Shown here: positions 32,701 to 45,882 of the stretch, one piece after another
How the letters are laid out: every line of letters starts with the position of its first letter
Position numbering within the stretch: position 1 is the stretch's first letter
Assembly: GCA_903813345.2 (NCBI GenBank)
Contig: CAIIXF020000009.1
Location: 15,142,347 to 15,206,346 of the forward strand
Length of the DNA: 64,000 nucleotides
DNA from: Owenia fusiformis
Lineage: Eukaryota > Annelida > Polychaeta > Sabellida > Oweniidae
Reading direction: 5' to 3'
Notes under the pieces: generated by a model
What the model saw: only the letters and a program-made list of their open reading frames with translations
What the model was told of the DNA's origin: nothing
Database searches by the model: none
Program-made: the position numbers and the translations under genes

Positions 32701-35700
32701 AAAAACTCTACTAAATTGGAAAAACGCAATTTCAAGCCAAAAATCATCCAACCATGTGGCTATTAGTCACATGTGAAAGTGACCAAAATTTTTTAAAACT
32801 ACTCAGAATCGCCCAGAATTGAAGTTTATTAGTGTGAAACATATTCTGGACGGAGGCAAAAATGGGAATTTTCATGAACAAATTTAATGTTTTTGCTGAA
32901 TCAGCAGTTTTCGCTTTTTACCCCAAAAACCACTGATTTTGACGATATTTGGCTACACTTTCGCCCTTAATGACCCCTAGATGTCACATGTTGTCGTAAA
33001 TGGGGAAGCCAATGAGTTGATGTTCATAATAAAGATTGAATTTTCCATCTTATGGTTTCCAGTAAAGAATGAAGGTACATATCAGGGGTACAGTTAGAGA
33101 TTGGTCAGTTAAGTGTCAATTTTTGATGTATTTGTTCACTCTAAATGACTAAATTCAAGTTAAAAATATCTCAAAAGTCCCAATTCTCTAGGCCAGAGTC
33201 AAAACTGATCAAATTTGTCATCATTTTTCAAATCAGGAGGTGGTTGAATGGAATAAAGTGTCAAAAAAATGATAAATTTAGTAAAATTTTGCCAAAGTAG
33301 GCCAAATTTGCCCAATTTTCTGGTTCACGGTTCAGTGATTTTGGCTAAAAATCGCAATATGCAATAAAATACTCAATTTCTTGACACGATATTGTAAAAT
33401 GTCACCATCAGGCAGTAGATTTTATGATGCAAATGAAAAACTAGTCAAATTTAAAGGAAAACCATTGGGTTCTTGGAAAAATGACCCCAGGGGTAATGAA
33501 GTAGCCAAATTTTTCATAATTGCTGTCAGAATATTCTTAAACTGCACAAAACTACTTGAAAAACTCTACTAAATTGGAAAAACGCAATTTCAAGCCAAAA
33601 ATCATCCAACCATGTGGCTATTAGTCACATGTGAAAGTGACCAAAATTTTTTAAAACTACTCAGAATCGCCCAGAATTGAAGTTTATTAGTGTGAAACAT
33701 ATTCTGGACGGAGGCAAAAATGGGAATTTTCATGAACAAATTTAATGTTTTTGCTGAATCAGCAGTTTTCGCTTTTTACCCCAAAAACCACTGATTTTGA
33801 CGATATTTGGCTACACTTTCGCCCTTAATGACCCCTAGATGTCACATGTTGTCGTAAATGGGGAAGCCAATGAGTTGATGTTCATAATAAAGATTGAATT
33901 TTCCATCTTATGGTTTCCAGTAAAGAATGAAGGTACATATCAGGGGTACAGTTAGAGATTGGTCAGTTAAGTGTCAATTTTTGATGTATTTGTTCACTCT
34001 AAATGACTAAATTCAAGTTAAAAATATCTCAAAAGTCCCAATTCTCTAGGCCAGAGTCAAAACTGATCAAATTTGTCATCATTTTTCAAATCAGGAGGTG
34101 GTTGAATGGAATAAAGTGTCAAAAAAATGATAAATTTAGTAAAATTTTGCCAAAGTAGGCCAAATTTGCCCAATTTTCTGGTTCACGGTTCAGTGATTTT
34201 GGCTAAAAATCGCAATATGCAATAAAATACTCAATTTCTTGACACGATATTGTAAAATGTCACCATCAGGCAGTAGATTTTATGATGCAAATGAAAAACT
34301 AGTCAAATTTAAAGGAAAACCATTGGGTTCTTGGAAAAATGACCCCAGGGGTAATGAAGTAGCCATATTTTTCATAATTGCTGTCAGAATATTCTTAAAC
34401 TGCACAAAACTACTTGAAAAACTCTACTAAATTGGAAAAACGCAATTTCAAGCCAAAAATCATCCAACCATGTGGCTATTAGTCACATGTGAAAGTGACC
34501 AAAATTTTTTAAAACTACTCAGAATCGCCCAGAATTGAAGTTTATTAGTGTGAAACATATTCTGGACGGAGGCAAAAATGGGAATTTTCATGAACAAATT
34601 TAATGTTTTTGCTGAATCAGCAGTTTTCGCTTTTTACCCCAAAAACCACTGATTTTGACGATATTTGGCTACACTTTCGCCCTTAATGACCCCTAGATGT
34701 CACATGTTGTCGTAAATGGGGAAGCCAATGAGTTGATGTTCATAATAAAGATTGAATTTTCCATCTTATGGTTTCCAGTAAAGAATGAAGGTACATATCA
34801 GGGGTACAGTTAGAGATTGGTCAGTTAAGTGTCAATTTTTGATGTATTTGTTCACTCTAAATGACTAAATTCAAGTTAAAAATATCTCAAAAGTCCCAAT
34901 TCTCTAGGCCAGAGTCAAAACTGATCAAATTTGTCATCATTTTTCAAATCAGGAGGTGGTTGAATGGAATAAAGTGTCAAAAAAATGATAAATTTAGTAA
35001 AATTTTGCCAAAGTAGGCCAAATTTGCCCAATTTTCTGGTTCACGGTTCAGTGATTTTGGCTAAAAATCGCAATATGCAATAAAATACTCAATTTCTTGA
35101 CACGATATTGTAAAATGTCACCATCAGGCAGTAGATTTTATGATGCAAATGAAAAACTAGTCAAATTTAAAGGAAAACCATTGGGTTCTTGGAAAAATGA
35201 CCCCAGGGGTAATGAAGTAGCCAAATTTTTCATAATTGCTGTCAGAATATTCTTAAACTGCACAAAACTACTTGAAAAACTCTACTAAATTGGAAAAACG
35301 CAATTTCAAGCCAAAAATCATCCAACCATGTGGCTATTAGTCACATGTGAAAGTGACCAAAATTTTTTAAAACTACTCAGAATCGCCCAGAATTGAAGTT
35401 TATTAGTGTGAAACATATTCTGGACGGAGGCAAAAATGGGAATTTTCATGAACAAATTTAATGTTTTTGCTGAATCAGCAGTTTTCGCTTTTTACCCCAA
35501 AAACCACTGATTTTGACGATATTTGGCTACACTTTCGCCCTTAATGACCCCTAGATGTCACATGTTGTCGTAAATGGGGAAGCCAATGAGTTGATGTTCA
35601 TAATAAAGATTGAATTTTCCATCTTATGGTTTCCAGTAAAGAATGAAGGTACATATCAGGGGTACAGTTAGAGATTGGTCAGTTAAGTGTCAATTTTTGA

Positions 35701-38700
35701 TGTATTTGTTCACTCTAAATGACTAAATTCAAGTTAAAAATATCTCAAAAGTCCCAATTCTCTAGGCCAGAGTCAAAACTGATCAAATTTGTCATCATTT
35801 TTCAAATCAGGAGGTGGTTGAATGGAATAAAGTGTCAAAAAAATGATAAATTTAGTAAAATTTTGCCAAAGTAGGCCAAATTTGCCCAATTTTCTGGTTC
35901 ACGGTTCAGTGATTTTGGCTAAAAATCGCAATATGCAATAAAATACTCAATTTCTTGACACGATATTGTAAAATGTCACCATCAGGCAGTAGATTTTATG
36001 ATGCAAATGAAAAACTAGTCAAATTTAAAGGAAAACCATTGGGTTCTTGGAAAAATGACCCCAGGGGTAATGAAGTAGCCAAATTTTTCATAATTGCTGT
36101 CAGAATATTCTTAAACTGCACAAAACTACTTGAAAAACTCTACTAAATTGGAAAAACGCAATTTCAAGCCAAAAATCATCCAACCATGTGGCTATTAGTC
36201 ACATGTGAAAGTGACCAAAATTTTTTAAAACTACTCAGAATCGCCCAGAATTGAAGTTTATTAGTGTGAAACATATTCTGGACGGAGGCAAAAATGGGAA
36301 TTTTCATGAACAAATTTAATGTTTTTGCTGAATCAGCAGTTTTCGCTTTTTACCCCAAAAACCACTGATTTTGACGATATTTGGCTACACTTTCGCCCTT
36401 AATGACCCCTAGATGTCACATGTTGTCGTAAATGGGGAAGCCAATGAGTTGATGTTCATAATAAAGATTGAATTTTCCATCTTATGGTTTCCAGTAAAGA
36501 ATGAAGGTACATATCAGGGGTACAGTTAGAGATTGGTCAGTTAAGTGTCAATTTTTGATGTATTTGTTCACTCTAAATGACTAAATTCAAGTTAAAAATA
36601 TCTCAAAAGTCCCAATTCTCTAGGCCAGAGTCAAAACTGATCAAATTTGTCATCATTTTTCAAATCAGGAGGTGGTTGAATGGAATAAAGTGTCAAAAAA
36701 ATGATAAATTTAGTAAAATTTTGCCAAAGTAGGCCAAATTTGCCCAATTTTCTGGTTCACGGTTCAGTGATTTTGGCTAAAAATCGCAATATGCAATAAA
36801 ATACTCAATTTCTTGACACGATATTGTAAAATGTCACCATCAGGCAGTAGATTTTATGATGCAAATGAAAAACTAGTCAAATTTAAAGGAAAACCATTGG
36901 GTTCTTGGAAAAATGACCCCAGGGGTAATGAAGTAGCCAAATTTTTCATAATTGCTGTCAGAATATTCTTAAACTGCACAAAACTACTTGAAAAACTCTA
37001 CTAAATTGGAAAAAACGCAATTTCAAGCCAAAAATCATCCAACCATGTGGCTATTAGTCACATGTGAAAGTGACCAAAATTTTTTAAAACTACTCAGAAT
37101 CGCCCAGAATTGAAGTTTATTAGTGTGAAACATATTCTGGACGGAGGCAAAAATGGGAATTTTCATGAACAAATTTAATGTTTTTGCTGAATCAGCAGTT
37201 TTCGCTTTTTACCCCAAAAACCACTGATTTTGACGATATTTGGCTACACTTTCGCCCTTAATGACCCCTAGATGTCACATGTTGTCGTAAATGGGGAAGC
37301 CAATGAGTTGATGTTCATAATAAAGATTGAATTTTCCATCTTATGGTTTCCAGTAAAGAATGAAGGTACATATCAGGGGTACAGTTAGAGATTGGTCAGT
37401 TAAGTGTCAATTTTTGATGTATTTGTTCACTCTAAATGACTAAATTCAAGTTAAAAATATCTCAAAAGTCCCAATTCTCTAGGCCAGAGTCAAAACTGAT
37501 CAAATTTGTCATCATTTTTCAAATCAGGAGGTGGTTGAATGGAATAAAGTGTCAAAAAATGATAAATTTAGTAAAATTTTGCCAAAGTAGGCCAAATTTG
37601 CCCAATTTTCTGGTTCACGGTTCAGTGATTTTGGCTAAAAATCGCAATATGCAATAAAATACTCAATTTCTTGACACGATATTGTAAAATGTCACCATCA
37701 GGCAGTAGATTTTATGATGCAAATGAAAAACTAGTCAAATTTAAAGGAAAACCATTGGGTTCTTGGAAAAATGACCCCAGGGGTAATGAAGTAGCCATAT
37801 TTTTCATAATTGCTGTCAGAATATTCTTAAACTGCACAAAACTACTTGAAAAACTCTACTAAATTGGAAAAACGCAATTTCAAGCCAAAAATCATCCAAC
37901 CATGTGGCTATTAGTCACATGTGAAAGTGACCAAAATTTTTTAAAACTACTCAGAATCGCCCAGAATTGAAGTTTATTAGTGTGAAACATATTCTGGACG
38001 GAGGCAAAAATGGGAATTTTCATGAACAAATTTAATGTTTTTGCTGAATCAGCAGTTTTCGCTTTTTACCCCAAAAACCACTGATTTTGACGATATTTGG
38101 CTACACTTTCGCCCTTAATGACCCCTAGATGTCACATGTTGTCGTAAATGGGGAAGCCAATGAGTTGATGTTCATAATAAAGATTGAATTTTCCATCTTA
38201 TGGTTTCCAGTAAAGAATGAAGGTACATATCAGGGGTACAGTTAGAGATTGGTCAGTTAAGTGTCAATTTTTGATGTATTTGTTCACTCTAAATGACTAA
38301 ATTCAAGTTAAAAATATCTCAAAAGTCCCAATTCTCTAGGCCAGAGTCAAAACTGATCAAATTTGTCATCATTTTTCAAATCAGGAGGTGGTTGAATGGA
38401 ATAAAGTGTCAAAAAAATGATAAATTTAGTAAAATTTTGCCAAAGTAGGCCAAATTTGCCCAATTTTCTGGTTCACGGTTCAGTGATTTTGGCTAAAAAT
38501 CGCAATATGCAATAAAATACTCAATTTCTTGACACGATATTGTAAAATGTCACCATCAGGCAGTAGATTTTATGATGCAAATGAAAAACTAGTCAAATTT
38601 AAAGGAAAACCATTGGGTTCTTGGAAAAATGACCCCAGGGGTAATGAAGTAGCCAAATTTTTCATAATTGCTGTCAGAATATTCTTAAACTGCACAAAAC

Positions 38701-41700
38701 TACTTGAAAAACTCTACTAAATTGGAAAAACGCAATTTCAAGCCAAAAATCATCCAACCATGTGGCTATTAGTCACATGTGAAAGTGACCAAAATTTTTT
38801 AAAACTACTCAGAATCGCCCAGAATTGAAGTTTATTAGTGTGAAACATATTCTGGACGGAGGCAAAAATGGGAATTTTCATGAACAAATTTAATGTTTTT
38901 GCTGAATCAGCAGTTTTCGCTTTTTACCCCAAAAACCACTGATTTTGACGATATTTGGCTACACTTTCGCCCTTAATGACCCCTAGATGTCACATGTTGT
39001 CGTAAATGGGGAAGCCAATGAGTTGATGTTCATAATAAAGATTGAATTTTCCATCTTATGGTTTCCAGTAAAGAATGAAGGTACATATCAGGGGTACAGT
39101 TAGAGATTGGTCAGTTAAGTGTCAATTTTTGATGTATTTGTTCACTCTAAATGACTAAATTCAAGTTAAAAATATCTCAAAAGTCCCAATTCTCTAGGCC
39201 AGAGTCAAAACTGATCAAATTTGTCATCATTTTTCAAATCAGGAGGTGGTTGAATGGAATAAAGTGTCAAAAAAATGATAAATTTAGTAAAATTTTGCCA
39301 AAGTAGGCCAAATTTGCCCAATTTTCTGGTTCACGGTTCAGTGATTTTGGCTAAAAATCGCAATATGCAATAAAATACTCAATTTCTTGACACGATATTG
39401 TAAAATGTCACCATCAGGCAGTAGATTTTATGATGCAAATGAAAAACTAGTCAAATTTAAAGGAAAACCATTGGGTTCTTGGAAAAATGACCCCAGGGGT
39501 AATGAAGTAGCCATATTTTTCATAATTGCTGTCAGAATATTCTTAAACTGCACAAAACTACTTGAAAAACTCTACTAAATTGGAAAAACGCAATTTCAAG
39601 CCAAAAATCATCCAACCATGTGGCTATTAGTCACATGTGAAAGTGACCAAAATTTTTTAAAACTACTCAGAATCGCCCAGAATTGAAGTTTATTAGTGTG
39701 AAACATATTCTGGACGGAGGCAAAAATGGGAATTTTCATGAACAAATTTAATGTTTTTGCTGAATCAGCAGTTTTCGCTTTTTACCCCAAAAACCACTGA
39801 TTTTGACGATATTTGGCTACACTTTCGCCCTTAATGACCCCTAGATGTCACATGTTGTCGTAAATGGGGAAGCCAATGAGTTGATGTTCATAATAAAGAT
39901 TGAATTTTCCATCTTATGGTTTCCAGTAAAGAATGAAGGTACATATCAGGGGTACAGTTAGAGATTGGTCAGTTAAGTGTCAATTTTTGATGTATTTGTT
40001 CACTCTAAATGACTAAATTCAAGTTAAAAATATCTCAAAAGTCCCAATTCTCTAGGCCAGAGTCAAAACTGATCAAATTTGTCATCATTTTTCAAATCAG
40101 GAGGTGGTTGAATGGAATAAAGTGTCAAAAAAATGATAAATTTAGTAAAATTTTGCCAAAGTAGGCCAAATTTGCCCAATTTTCTGGTTCACGGTTCAGT
40201 GATTTTGGCTAAAAATCGCAATATGCAATAAAATACTCAATTTCTTGACACGATATTGTAAAATGTCACCATCAGGCAGTAGATTTTATGATGCAAATGA
40301 AAAACTAGTCAAATTTAAAGGAAAACCATTGGGTTCTTGGAAAAATGACCCCAGGGGTAATGAAGTAGCCAAATTTTTCATAATTGCTGTCAGAATATTC
40401 TTAAACTGCACAAAACTACTTGAAAAACTCTACTAAATTGGAAAAACGCAATTTCAAGCCAAAAATCATCCAACCATGTGGCTATTAGTCACATGTGAAA
40501 GTGACCAAAATTTTTTAAAACTACTCAGAATCGCCCAGAATTGAAGTTTATTAGTGTGAAACATATTCTGGACGGAGGCAAAAATGGGAATTTTCATGAA
40601 CAAATTTAATGTTTTTGCTGAATCAGCAGTTTTCGCTTTTTACCCCAAAAACCACTGATTTTGACGATATTTGGCTACACTTTCGCCCTTAATGACCCCT
40701 AGATGTCACATGTTGTCGTAAATGGGGAAGCCAATGAGTTGATGTTCATAATAAAGATTGAATTTTCCATCTTATGGTTTCCAGTAAAGAATGAAGGTAC
40801 ATATCAGGGGTACAGTTAGAGATTGGTCAGTTAAGTGTCAATTTTTGATGTATTTGTTCACTCTAAATGACTAAATTCAAGTTAAAAATATCTCAAAAGT
40901 CCCAATTCTCTAGGCCAGAGTCAAAACTGATCAAATTTGTCATCATTTTTCAAATCAGGAGGTGGTTGAATGGAATAAAGTGTCAAAAAATGATAAATTT
41001 AGTAAAATTTTGCCAAAGTAGGCCAAATTTGCCCAATTTTCTGGTTCACGGTTCAGTGATTTTGGCTAAAAATCGCAATATGCAATAAAATACTCAATTT
41101 CTTGACACGATATTGTAAAATGTCACCATCAGGCAGTAGATTTTATGATGCAAATGAAAAACTAGTCAAATTTAAAGGAAAACCATTGGGTTCTTGGAAA
41201 AATGACCCCAGGGGTAATGAAGTAGCCATATTTTTCATAATTGCTGTCAGAATATTCTTAAACTGCACAAAACTACTTGAAAAACTCTACTAAATTGGAA
41301 AAACGCAATTTCAAGCCAAAAATCATCCAACCATGTGGCTATTAGTCACATGTGAAAGTGACCAAAATTTTTTAAAACTACTCAGAATCGCCCAGAATTG
41401 AAGTTTATTAGTGTGAAACATATTCTGGACGGAGGCAAAAATGGGAATTTTCATGAACAAATTTAATGTTTTTGCTGAATCAGCAGTTTTCGCTTTTTAC
41501 CCCAAAAACCACTGATTTTGACGATATTTGGCTACACTTTCGCCCTTAATGACCCCTAGATGTCACATGTTGTCGTAAATGGGGAAGCCAATGAGTTGAT
41601 GTTCATAATAAAGATTGAATTTTCCATCTTATGGTTTCCAGTAAAGAATGAAGGTACATATCAGGGGTACAGTTAGAGATTGGTCAGTTAAGTGTCAATT

Positions 41701-44576
41701 TTTGATGTATTTGTTCACTCTAAATGACTAAATTCAAGTTAAAAATATCTCAAAAGTCCCAATTCTCTAGGCCAGAGTCAAAACTGATCAAATTTGTCAT
41801 CATTTTTCAAATCAGGAGGTGGTTGAATGGAATAAAGTGTCAAAAAAATGATAAATTTAGTAAAATTTTGCCAAAGTAGGCCAAATTTGCCCAATTTTCT
41901 GGTTCACGGTTCAGTGATTTTGGCTAAAAATCGCAATATGCAATAAAATACTCAATTTCTTGACACGATATTGTAAAATGTCACCATCAGGCAGTAGATT
42001 TTATGATGCAAATGAAAAACTAGTCAAATTTAAAGGAAAACCATTGGGTTCTTGGAAAAATGACCCCAGGGGTAATGAAGTAGCCAAATTTTTCATAATT
42101 GCTGTCAGAATATTCTTAAACTGCACAAAACTACTTGAAAAACTCTACTAAATTGGAAAAACGCAATTTCAAGCCAAAAATCATCCAACCATGTGGCTAT
42201 TAGTCACATGTGAAAGTGACCAAAATTTTTTAAAACTACTCAGAATCGCCCAGAATTGAAGTTTATTAGTGTGAAACATATTCTGGACGGAGGCAAAAAT
42301 GGGAATTTTCATGAACAAATTTAATGTTTTTGCTGAATCAGCAGTTTTCGCTTTTTACCCCAAAAACCACTGATTTTGACGATATTTGGCTACACTTTCG
42401 CCCTTAATGACCCCTAGATGTCACATGTTGTCGTAAATGGGGAAGCCAATGAGTTGATGTTCATAATAAAGATTGAATTTTCCATCTTATGGTTTCCAGT
42501 AAAGAATGAAGGTACATATCAGGGGTACAGTTAGAGATTGGTCAGTTAAGTGTCAATTTTTGATGTATTTGTTCACTCTAAATGACTAAATTCAAGTTAA
42601 AAATATCTCAAAAGTCCCAATTCTCTAGGCCAGAGTCAAAACTGATCAAATTTGTCATCATTTTTCAAATCAGGAGGTGGTTGAATGGAATAAAGTGTCA
42701 AAAAAATGATAAAGGATGATTCTCGGTTTGGAGAACGAAGTTCATCACTCTAATTGAGCGTTATCCCTGCTTCTGACCAATTTGATTTTTTTTACATAAT
42801 ATAGATTTGAATGTCTTCTTTTGAATAGTCTTAAATTAATTTGGGTAATATTTCTAGATTTTCCATCAAAAAATTACTAGTGAACCACCCAACGTCGCTT
42901 TTATGATTCGTACCACTTTTTTAACTTGATGTATTGCATATTTCCGTGGGTCAATTTGAGAAAAAAGACAAACAAAGCGTACAGGGATATGTCATGAGCA
43001 TATCATGAAAAAATCCTTTCAATATGTTTTTAAGAAACATTCGAAAATAATTCATTCTTAAATCGTGTCCCATTTTCGAGATATTCTCTGACATTTTATA
43101 CACATTCATCCAATAGAGGGCCTCTCAAAAGAGCGACTTCAGATTTTTGGCATTTTACAAGTCATATATAAAATTGATTAATCATCTATTAATTAGATGT
43201 CACCACTTGCTATGAACTATGCTTGTGGTGAATATAAGCTAGTCAATTGCTGTGAGCTGGAGAGGGTGTATTTATATCACTTCTATCATACACTGAAAAC
43301 TGCCTGATGAATCTATACAATATATAGTAGAACACTTGGAATAAACAAAATCTAGTATGAGCTTACATTCAGAAATATGGAAATAAACAAACGTCCTTCC
43401 TTTACAGCTTCACTGTAGCCTGTACTCCTTTAAAGGGATACATCAATGAGTTAAAAATAAAAAATCGGTGTGGAGAATGGACGGGGAATCGAAACACAAT
43501 TCAGTGCGTAGGAGGTGAGGAACTTGCCACAAGATTACGCCTCTTTCTACCTCTCTCTTCCTGATTTAAACCTTAAAATTCGCCCAAGCATCGATCAACG
43601 TGGTTATTATAGCTATAAATAACACGTTCATTGTTCAACCAATCTCCAATAAGCCGTTGATGAGAGATAGTCTAGAGAGATTAAACAACACTTAGAAACA
43701 CCTTAGAAAAATGGCGCCCGTATATGATTTTTTGTGTTCTTTTCTGTTTATCAATACAATTTATATTTTGACACGATTGCGATAAAACGTATACCTAGAA
43801 ATGTATGGCTAATTACCATAAGCGACTGGTAAATGTAAAAGTTGTTTGGTTTATCATATAAGAATCTGTAATAAAACCTCGATTGCCAAAATGAAACCAT
43901 CGATTATGTTCAGTATGTTGCTATATATAATAAAAGTTTCCAGTCTTTTTTCAGTTACCATTAAACAGAGTCATTAGTCATTTTGGATTTGCTAGATTGA
44001 TGATGGCATGGGTTGTTCTTTTTCAATTTCAGCAATAAGTTAATCCTTTGTTATGGACATATTGCTACCTACAACCTTTGACATCATTTATCTAGCCAAT
44101 AATCAGGTTCTTTGATGTACCAAATGATGGCAGGATTTATTGGAAAATAAACAACTTTTCATGTCCCTCATGCAGTATCGCTGAGCGTGAATTGATCACT
44201 CAAACTACGGATTTTATTTGCCCAAATAGCCTTGGATAACTGTGGTAACTAAAGTAACTGGAAAATGTAATAACGTTTTCGAACCTTTAGTGACATGAAC
44301 AAAGGATTTTTAGCTTTTTCGATATAAGCTTAATTCACAATTTTCAGAAATTCACATCAGTTGATTATGCTTTGCACGCCGCTTAAAAGCGCCATCAAAG
44401 CGCCGTTGGTGTGAACTTAGCTTAACAAGTTACTTGGGGGAAGGGGGACAAGGGAGGGGAGTTTGGTAGACATTTCCACCAGAATGATGAAAGTATTCAT
44501 CGATGTCATATCAAATATTTATGTCATATTGAACATTTATCTCCGCGCTAAAATACCGACGATTGCAAAGGTAGTT

Positions 44577-45380
44577 TAATCCGGTAGCCGACAGGCGTTT
44601 CTTGCATTCGTGAATACAAGCTAGTCCATTTCACTGTTGAATTGCGTCAGTAAAACCTAAAAAATAAGAAATCACAATATCATCATGCAATAATATATGG
44701 AAAAATATGTTCCTATTGTACATGAATGACATTTGTATATCTTGGATTGCTTCTAGTTTGGCTTATAAAGTGTGTGGCCTCTTATATATGGATGCTTCTC
44801 TGCCATGTTATTTTCAATAAGATTAACATGGCTGAAATTCTTCAAATTACAAGAGGTCACAGTCTTATTGCACAAAAAACGAGAAAATCTGAAATATACA
44901 AATGTCATTCATGTACAATATGAATCTACTTTTCCATATATTATTGCACAATGGTCTCCCGATTTCTTATTTTTGGGGTTCTACTGACGCAATAAAACAG
45001 TGAAATGGACTCTAACCTTATATTCGCGAATGCAACTAACGCATCTCGGTTACCTGATTAACCCAGTATTCTATGACTAACTCATTTAAATGTGAATGGA
45101 ATAGTGGCAGGTACTATTCGTATTTACATGGGTCTCCAGTGAAATAGAAGGTTAATCCGGTAGCCGAAAGGCGTTATTTGCATTCGCAAATATAAGCTAA
45201 GACTATGATTTGGGAATGAAAGATTTCATCTACCGGATTAACATACTTTTCTATGGGCAACTCATTTAAATATTAAAAGTACCTGCCAATATTCCATTCA
45301 TATTTTAATGAATTGCCCATAAAATAGTAGGTTAATCCGGCAGCCGACAGGCGTTAGTGGCATTCGCGAATACAAGATCA
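44577..45380. repeat. Direct and inverted copies of a ccggtagccgacaggcgtt motif
   Basis: Copies near 44579, 45153 and 45334 are in plus orientation and one near 45020 is inverted. Each is followed by a gcattcgcgaata-like stretch. Between them lie related blocks around aactcatttaaat. Confidence 0.65.
44625..45009. mobile_element. Foldback (hairpin MITE) 1
   Basis: Ends tccatttcactg and cagtgaaatgga are inverted. Inside them, gcgtcagtaaaacc pairs with a ggttctactgacgc-type stretch and acatgaatgacatttgtata pairs with its complement. The arms are about 120 bp or more. No transposase. Confidence 0.75.
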
Positions 45381-45503
45381 TTTATTTTATAATTTGGGAA
45401 ATATATATTTTCACAATATTGAAATAGATGGTGGTTCAAAGTGGAATACATATCATACAAAAGTGTCACAGATATGACTAGCTGGCATATACTTTTAGTA
45501 TAT

Positions 45504-45882
45504 TAGTCCATTTGTCACCCCTATACATCCAAAAGTGAACCTAGAATTTGTTAAAAGTACGATGTTTTATGGTCGATTAATGATAATAAGGGTTTTCTAA
45601 AGTGATTTAACTGGGTTGCCGAAAAAGTTTGTTTGGGGAAAAAATTATATAGGCTGATTAGGGAGGGGTGCAATCGCTTAACATGGCGTTGACTATTGAC
45701 TTAGCGTTGGGATACCACCATATACCTGGTATGTTACTATGGTAATAGATACCAAAATTTTCCCCAAAGTTATTTTTTGTCAACCCAGCTAAATCACTCC
45801 AATAATCCCTAATGATAGTATTTACACAGAAAAACATCATACTTTTAAATATTCATACGTTCAGAAAATGACAAATGGACTA
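45504..45882. mobile_element. Foldback (hairpin MITE) 2
   Basis: Ends tagtccatttgtca and tgacaaatggacta are perfect inverse copies. Inner arms aaagtgatttaactgggttg and caacccagctaaatcact also pair. Confidence 0.7.

Noticed and set aside
44726-44987. 65- and 71-codon ORFs as membrane proteins
   Set aside because: They lie inside the hairpin of foldback 1 and are explained by it.
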